This document shows positions 60,901 to 64,000 of a stretch of 64,000 nt of DNA, in pieces. The number at the start of each line of letters is the position of its first letter. Within the stretch, counting starts at the first letter, position 1. Origin of the DNA: Onchidella celtica. Its lineage: Eukaryota > Mollusca > Gastropoda > Systellommatophora > Onchidiidae. The translations under genes and the position numbers were made by a program. The stretch covers positions 23,149,224 to 23,213,223 of the forward strand of contig OZ007582.1 in the NCBI GenBank assembly GCA_963931925.1. Direction: 5' to 3'. The notes under the pieces are model-generated. The model saw nothing but the letters and a program-made list of their open reading frames with translations, was not told the origin of the DNA and did no database searches.

Positions 60901-63782
60901 TAAAAATATTTAAATAATTGCAGAATACCACGGATATGCAGGTTTGTTTCACAACCCTCCATACACAAGTAACTGTAGACTGAATTAAATTTTTTAAAAA
61001 GAAAAACATAAAATTACGCTTTTGTTGAACTTATTATTTAACCCTCAAAATATTGTTTCAGTTACTGTAACACTGGGAAATTAAAAAGTTTCTGAGTATG
61101 CATTTTGCAAAATGCCATGCAAACAAAGGACTTAGAAATGTATGCATGAGCAGCATATTACATGCATATTTGTGGGTGGAAGGAAGATGTATGGGGCCTT
61201 TCACTGTGTTAATATGAAGACTGCTTTAGATCCTTGAACATTGCCCTGGAGGATACATTTCAGTTTTTATTTATTTTTTAGGTTCTGAAACTTTATGCCT
61301 GGGAGGAGGCCTTTAAATCACTCATGTGTGCGGTGAGGAAGAAAGAATTACGAGCTGTATTTAAATATGACCTGTTTAGACTTTTTATCACATTTGCCTG
61401 GACTGCTGCAATATTTTGGGTATGTTTTTGTTGTTAGTTTAGTTGATAAAAAAACTTCTTTATCTTTATGAATATGTAAATGTTGAAAAAAATAATTTGG
61501 TCTTTCTATGTCTCTCTGTCTGACTTTCTTTTAAAGATGAACTATCCATTGAGTTACCAGATTTAGTGTTGGAAACTCAAATGGTATGAGTAAGGTCAGT
61601 GGGAAATTGGCCAGCTTTCATGTTGATAGGTTTTGTCTTTTTTTCCCTAAAGAAGGAGATGGGAAAGGAAGCTTTTAGAAAGAAAAACTATCAACATGGA
61701 TAGGTGGGCCAGACTAGTTTAGAAAGAACATTTCAGCAGAGCCTATCTCTGTTGTCTCATTCAAAGTATACTGCATATTTTTTATTGAGATGGTTAAGTC
61801 TATCTACATTGGCTTGGTCAATATACATTGCATATTTCATCAAAATTATCCAATCATACATACTGTATTAATTCAGATGCACAAATTGACAAACTGATTC
61901 ATATTTCTCACATCTGTATAAAAGATTATGTCGCTGAATGACAGTTTGTTTCCTCTTTAGATGATCTTCTTCACTTTCATGACCTATATCTATGTTGATG
62001 GGAGTCATCATCTGACAGCCTCAACAGTGTTTGTTACCATGACCTACTTCACATACATACGCCGGTCATCAAATTCTATAGCTTCGTTGATTGACATAGT
62101 TATTGCTGTAAGTTTTTTTTATGTTAGATGTTTAAAGCCCAATGTGTTTTCTGGAGTAATTGTTTGTTGCCTTGAAAGAGAGAGTGAGGAAGAATAGGAA
62201 GAGGGGGAAAAGTAAGGCTACCTGATGGTGTCTGGATGGAAAATTTATAACTGAGATCAAAATATTATGGATTTTCATAATACAATTTAATTTTATCATT
62301 TCTATTTTAGTTGATTAGGTTTGGCACTATTAAAAATTTTAATAATGTTACATTAATATTTATATTAATAGTGTTATGTTTATGTTACTGATATTATGTT
62401 TTGTACATTTCTTGTATATATGCATATGAAATGCTGTTAAGTAAACTTGCAATGGCACTTTTGCAGAAAGTTTCTGATGGTAACCTGTATGTCATTATAC
62501 AAACTGATCAGTTACATATATATGTCCAGATAGAAGAAACACTGTATTTTTTATTTCCTAAAAGCTTGTTTTTGCGGTAAACCACCGATGTGAAGAAAGT
62601 GAAAGAAGCTACCTGTATGGGGCATGTCTAGTTGAATGATATCTGTGAGACTTTGTAAAAATTCAGCGGCAAAACTCAATGTAGAAAACTTATTTACAGT
62701 TATGCTCAGGATTAAAAGAGTTGTCTAACATCTTTCCAATAAATTGTTTATTGAGAAACTTGAGTTTGAGAATTCTTTTTTTTTCTTTGGTTTAAATAGT
62801 AGGCTGAGAGAAAAGACACAAAAATTATTAGTTTATTTCATTTCTGTGGAGTTAGATCTTTATTGCATTGAAAGATTAGAAGGCTCTGTATAAGCTCATA
62901 AGATTATCTGTTTTTTTTTAATGAAAGTGGAGTTATCCCAGTATTTGATTCATGGACACACTTAAGAATGGAGTCACATGATAGTGATGATGGCACAAAC
63001 CCTTCTTTATGAGTTTTCAGTGACATATAAAATCCAACGTTATAGGCCCCAGTTTCACTTTTCAGGTAACCTTTTCACATTACTGCAGGCAGTGCCTGAG
63101 TGCCCCACTTTAAACTGTTTAACGGGTAGTGCACTACAGTTGAGTGATTCTTCATCAAACCTTTCATGCCGCAGCACCCAAACTCTGATTTCTGCATGTC
63201 AGACTGTACAGATTATCTTTGTGTACAAAACATATCATATTCCTGTCTTCTACTCATGGTAACCTATACAATGATGCTAATGCCGTACTATAGGTTTAGT
63301 AGAAGATTTTTTTAAAATAGATTTTCAAACTTACTCAAAATCATGCATCTGTAGGGAATAATTATTACAGAATAAGAGCTTTCAGAGGAAAGGTGAAATG
63401 CATGAGCAGTGTGATGTGAAAAGATCAACCCCAATTCCATAGGACAATGCAAACAACTGCTAGTAAATCGGTTGTAGACTACATTTACTATTATAAGTGT
63501 CTACTGACCACCCAACAGAGTAACATTTGTTTGCTTGCAGAGTACAAAATTTGCATGATTTACTATCCTACAACATGTAATGTGTGCAGGTGTGTGTATT
63601 TAGTATTCCGTCAATCAATTACAACTGGCTGAACAGAACTACAGTTAGTGATTGAAATATGCTGTCCATTATCATTTTTGCTTTCCAGGGAGTGAATGCG
63701 GGCACAAGAATAGCTCGATTTCTTATGCTCAAAGAAATTGAGAAAACATCATCTGTGGTTCTGAGTGATGAAATTTCAGAAG
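42923..63782 (+). CDS. ABCC: ABCC/MRP1-type ABC transporter (15 exons, 3' part outside window)
   Basis: Spliced plus-strand gene. Exons: 42923-42973, 44147-44326, 44942-45061, 46412-46540, 47020-47127, 51783-51844, 52955-53077, 55413-55653, 56254-56348, 57331-57508, 58896-59082, 60150-60283, 61282-61419, 61961-62107, 63689-63782. All junctions keep phase, giving about 662 codons. Exons 1-5 encode the five-helix TMD0 typical of long MRPs. Exons 6-8 carry the L0 linker, with SASILSTITIWW and GYKKPLTEEDIYPLN matching MRP1. Exons 9-14 are TMD1, with SGIK and VLKLYAWEEAF, the MRP signature. MRPs export glutathione, glucuronide and sulfate conjugates across the plasma membrane. The Walker motifs of NBD1 would start just beyond the window. 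MRP1, 2 and 3 type cannot be separated from this part. Confidence 0.9.
43430..43870 (+). repeat. Degenerate ~80-bp minisatellite in ABCC intron 1
   Basis: Five or more diverged copies of a unit with AAACAAAATGGGAGATAAA, TTGTCATCTT and TGTTTTCTTG, spaced about 80-90 bp. Confidence 0.75.
44147..44326 (+). CDS. ABCC: ABCC exon 2 (TMD0 helix 1)
   Basis: 60 codons: DSELTWNSSWPQMTECFQSS, then the hydrophobic FLLPLPCLFLWIYLPIHL. Acceptor TGTAG, donor GTAAGT. Matches the MRP1 region after its N-terminus. Confidence 0.85.
44942..45061 (+). CDS. ABCC: ABCC exon 3 (TMD0)
   Basis: 40 codons from VCCLVLASMETATIILRVQQ; acceptor CCTCAG, donor GTGAGT. Weakly conserved; accepted on phase and position. Confidence 0.65.
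45352..45380 (+). repeat. GA microsatellite
   Basis: ACAGATAGACAGAGAGAGAG and continuation in ABCC intron 3. Confidence 0.85.
45897..45925 (+). repeat. C-run/T-run
   Basis: About 12 C followed by about 13 T in ABCC intron 3. Confidence 0.85.
46412..46540 (+). CDS. ABCC: ABCC exon 4 (TMD0)
   Basis: 43 codons: ILVMFTVLLEHKKSAFRSPG then a hydrophobic helix. Parallels the MRP1 segment with LERRKG...SSG. Donor GTGAGT. Confidence 0.78.
47020..47127 (+). CDS. ABCC: ABCC exon 5 (TMD0 last helix)
   Basis: 36 codons: KYTTHEGAFVVFYIEYAAII and onward. Acceptor TCTCCAG, donor GTAAGT. It lies directly 5' of the RTE insertion. Confidence 0.7.
47226..50457 (+). mobile_element. RTE-type LINE, full length, two frameshifts
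   Basis: 3232 bp, the usual RTE size, flanked by the 10-bp duplication AAAAGAATAG (47216-47225 and 50458-50467) and ending in a (GAT)n tail, as RTE elements do. A 5' leader of about 200 bp precedes the open frame. It lies in ABCC intron 5. Confidence 0.92.
47431..50434 (+). pseudogene. RTE endonuclease-reverse transcriptase ORF
   Basis: APE endonuclease in frame 1: LRIASWNVRSMYEAG, GVSETRW, IYAPTNE, IMGDANAKIG and SDHHMLLARL. Reverse transcriptase: GKAAGPDQIPPEALK, NYRGITLLSIPGKVFN, FLDYEKAFDSIDRE, then after a frameshift GVRQGCLLSPFLFVLVIDWL and LDFADDLALL (FADD site). The first break is one extra G in the run near 49467-49472. The second is near 50285-50300, after which WNNVKRLARDREGWKVFVGG completes the C-terminus at 50434. 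The protein nicks target DNA and copies the RNA in place. Two single-base breaks in an otherwise complete copy point to recent insertion. Confidence 0.92.
51170..51660 (+). repeat. Interspersed repeat, copy 1
   Basis: Shares CTAGATGAGGTTCCCGGC-like and AATTACTCCCGCCACT sequence with the reverse complement of 59190-59530. Located in ABCC intron 5. Confidence 0.65.
51783..51844 (+). CDS. ABCC: ABCC exon 6 (start of L0/TMD1)
   Basis: 62 bp: EESASILSTITIWWTT, matching the MRP motif SASFLSRITFWW. Phase 0 to 2. Confidence 0.85.
51970..52021 (+). repeat. A-run and G-run
   Basis: A run of 18 A, then about 19 G; low-complexity intron sequence that may be mis-sized. Confidence 0.8.
52955..53077 (+). 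CDS. ABCC: ABCC exon 7
   Basis: 123 bp: LVIKGYKKPLTEEDIYPLNT, matching the MRP1 GYRQPLEGSDLWSLN segment. Phase 2 to 2. Confidence 0.9.
53225..53252 (+). repeat. C-run
   Basis: About 25 C with one T interruption in ABCC intron 7. Confidence 0.85.
54045..54175 (-). repeat. tRNA-derived SINE fragment
   Basis: The minus strand reads GGCAGAATGGATAAGACACC (box A region) and ACCAGTTCAAACCC (box B), followed by an A-run tail. tRNA-like but not a functional tRNA (no paired acceptor stem seen). Confidence 0.6.
54300..55200 (-). mobile_element. Decayed LINE C-terminal fragment
   Basis: Minus-strand fragments in several frames resemble the C-terminal part of a LINE protein. Examples are IIGTTQLNRRGLGKHS near 55130 and KLTVLYETNMEKQHEYKVAK near 54430, the latter like the IELTVPWEE...KY module of many LINE-encoded ORFs. 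Full of stops and frameshifts. Confidence 0.6.
55413..55653 (+). CDS. ABCC: ABCC exon 8 (variable cytosolic loop)
   Basis: 241 bp. Charged, low conservation, ending GQQGLGVLLWK, which leads into TMD1. Donor GTATGT. Confidence 0.8.
55826..55937 (+). mobile_element. Short copy of the foldback MITE family
   Basis: Begins ATTGAAGAGCATTTTTCC and ends GGAAAAACACTCT, the inverted ends of the element at 60307-60583, with shared interior TTCAAAATTAGTGTAAGAC. Confidence 0.7.
56254..56348 (+). CDS. ABCC: ABCC exon 9 (TMD1 helix 1)
   Basis: 95 bp: VILSTFMKHIIICCLLVLVV then SNPIIMK. Phase 0 to 2. Confidence 0.82.
57331..57508 (+). CDS. ABCC: ABCC exon 10 (TMD1 helix 2)
   Basis: 178 bp: FLIEFTSNEGEQEWHGYF and MRVKSALVSAIYRK, matching MRP1 MRIKTAVIGAVYRK. 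Donor GTAAGC. Decayed copies of its 3' end follow in the intron. Confidence 0.92.
57509..57900 (+). repeat. Decayed tandem duplications of ABCC exon 10 3' end
   Basis: Near-copies of the exon end and its donor region recur: TTGCTGTGCGACTGAAAATA at 57612, TTGCTGTGCGATTG at 57744 and TTGCTGCGCAACTGAGAATA at 57829, compared with TTTGCTATGCGAGTAAAATC in the exon. Each is followed by a variant of CATTTACAGAAAG. They carry stops or frameshifts and are not used exons. Confidence 0.75.
58395..58645 (-). mobile_element. LINE 3'-end fragment
   Basis: The minus strand encodes KWKRVGHIRWT and, in a second frame, WRDDIMQTGGQAWTRWMKNG, the typical end of RTE/Jockey-like reverse transcriptase proteins, followed by an A-rich tail. 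Truncated and frameshifted. Confidence 0.7.
58896..59082 (+). CDS. ABCC: ABCC exon 11 (TMD1 helices 3-4)
   Basis: 187 bp: EARQSCSSGEVIHLLSKDCD, matching MRP1 ARKSSTVGEIVNLMSVD, then a hydrophobic hairpin. Phase 0 to 1. Confidence 0.92.
59190..59530 (-). repeat. Interspersed repeat, copy 2 (inverted)
   Basis: AGTGGCGGGAGTAATTCATT and AACCCTGAATCTAGTTTTTC match the reverse complement of 51170-51660. Located in ABCC intron 11. Confidence 0.65.
60150..60283 (+). CDS. ABCC: ABCC exon 12 (TMD1 coupling region)
   Basis: 134 bp: ENADERMKLASQVFSGIK, matching MRP1 KDERVKMMNEILSGIK. Phase 1 to 0. Confidence 0.92.
60307..60583. mobile_element. Foldback MITE
   Basis: 277 bp with arms of about 125 bp in inverted orientation: ATTGAAGAG outer ends, and a shared TTTCAGA(T/C)AGTCTTTCAAAATTA block. 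Sits just after ABCC exon 12. Confidence 0.85.
61282..61419 (+). CDS. ABCC: ABCC exon 13 (MRP signature)
   Basis: 46 codons opening VLKLYAWEEAFKSLM, the ABCC signature, followed by helix 5. Confidence 0.95.
61961..62107 (+). CDS. ABCC: ABCC exon 14 (TMD1 helices 5-6)
   Basis: 49 codons: FFTFMTYIYVDGSHHLTAST then FVTMTYFTYIRRSSNSIASL, parallel to MRP1 ...AFVSVSLFNILRLPLNMLP. Confidence 0.9.
63689..63782 (+). CDS. ABCC: ABCC exon 15 (last in window)
   Basis: 94 bp: GVNAGTRIARFLMLKEIEKT, parallel to the MRP1 SLKRIQQFLSQEEL segment before NBD1. Ends in phase 1 at GTAATT. Confidence 0.85.
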
Positions 63783-64000
63783 GTAATTTGATATTGCTTT
63801 GTAAGTTTTGTCTAAGTTTTCTTTTCAGTCCCATTTATTCCAGAATATTTGATTATACTTTTCACTGAAATTTCTTATATCAGTGCTGTAAAATTTGAAT
63901 ATATGTCACCCATGGGTTATCACAATCATAAAAATAATCAGTCTGATTTTGACTTTGAGAAGTACAAGAATCACTGGATTGTTGTCATTAACACCTTTAA

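Overview
This is a eukaryotic window, AT-rich, with two large intron-bearing host genes arranged head to head and heavily invaded by mobile DNA. The gene content, a SINE with a conserved central domain, and the mix of Polinton, Gmr1-like, RTE and piggyBac elements suggest a marine invertebrate, most likely a mollusc or other lophotrochozoan. That placement is inference, not proof.

Host genes. On the minus strand, 12 coding exons (35896 down to 254) encode a FYCO1-like protein: an N-terminal RUN domain (exons 1-5) followed by about 900 residues of coiled coil. The FYVE, LIR and GOLD end lies outside the window. On the plus strand, 15 coding exons (42923 to 63782) encode the N-terminal half of an ABCC/MRP1-type ABC transporter: TMD0, the L0 linker and most of TMD1. 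The nucleotide-binding domains lie past the right edge. All exon joins keep reading phase. The 7 kb between the two start codons is mostly transposon debris and MITEs.

The main item is a complete-ended Polinton/Maverick (polintovirus-like element) of 16,864 bp at 7221-24084 inside FYCO1 intron 6. It has 208-bp terminal inverted repeats with no mismatch seen and a 6-bp target duplication (CCCCAT). It carries a packaging ATPase, penton, adenain-like protease, two tandem paralogues of unknown function, a major capsid protein, a protein-primed PolB, a zinc-ribbon protein, a zinc-ribbon/PLA2 fusion, a retroviral-type integrase, a pX-like protein, a two-helix membrane protein and a conserved tail protein. 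PolB and several others are open. The ATPase, capsid, PLA2, integrase and tail genes are broken by stops or frameshifts, and the capsid gene also by a 1.4-kb LINE with an 11-bp target duplication. Nearly every gene starts at a TTAAAAATG-like box, and 24-bp mini-repeats are scattered within and between the genes. The left 2 kb differs: it is GC-richer, has an unrecognised gene, CCAAT and X-box-like motifs, and tandem TATA-plus-palindrome repeats.

Other mobile DNA. A nearly pristine LTR retrotransposon (26071-32667) sits in FYCO1 intron 5. Its integrase precedes its reverse transcriptase, the Gmr1 order, and it has a tRNA-Pro-type primer site and LTRs differing at one base. A full-length RTE-type LINE (47226-50457) with two frameshifts sits in an ABCC intron. 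There are also an internally deleted piggyBac (3945-4648), a second TTAA-flanked element, two sibling MITEs with 8-bp duplications, a 1.9-kb TIR element, a foldback MITE, tRNA-derived SINEs, LINE fragments and several satellites. One ABCC intron carries decayed tandem copies of the preceding exon's 3' end.
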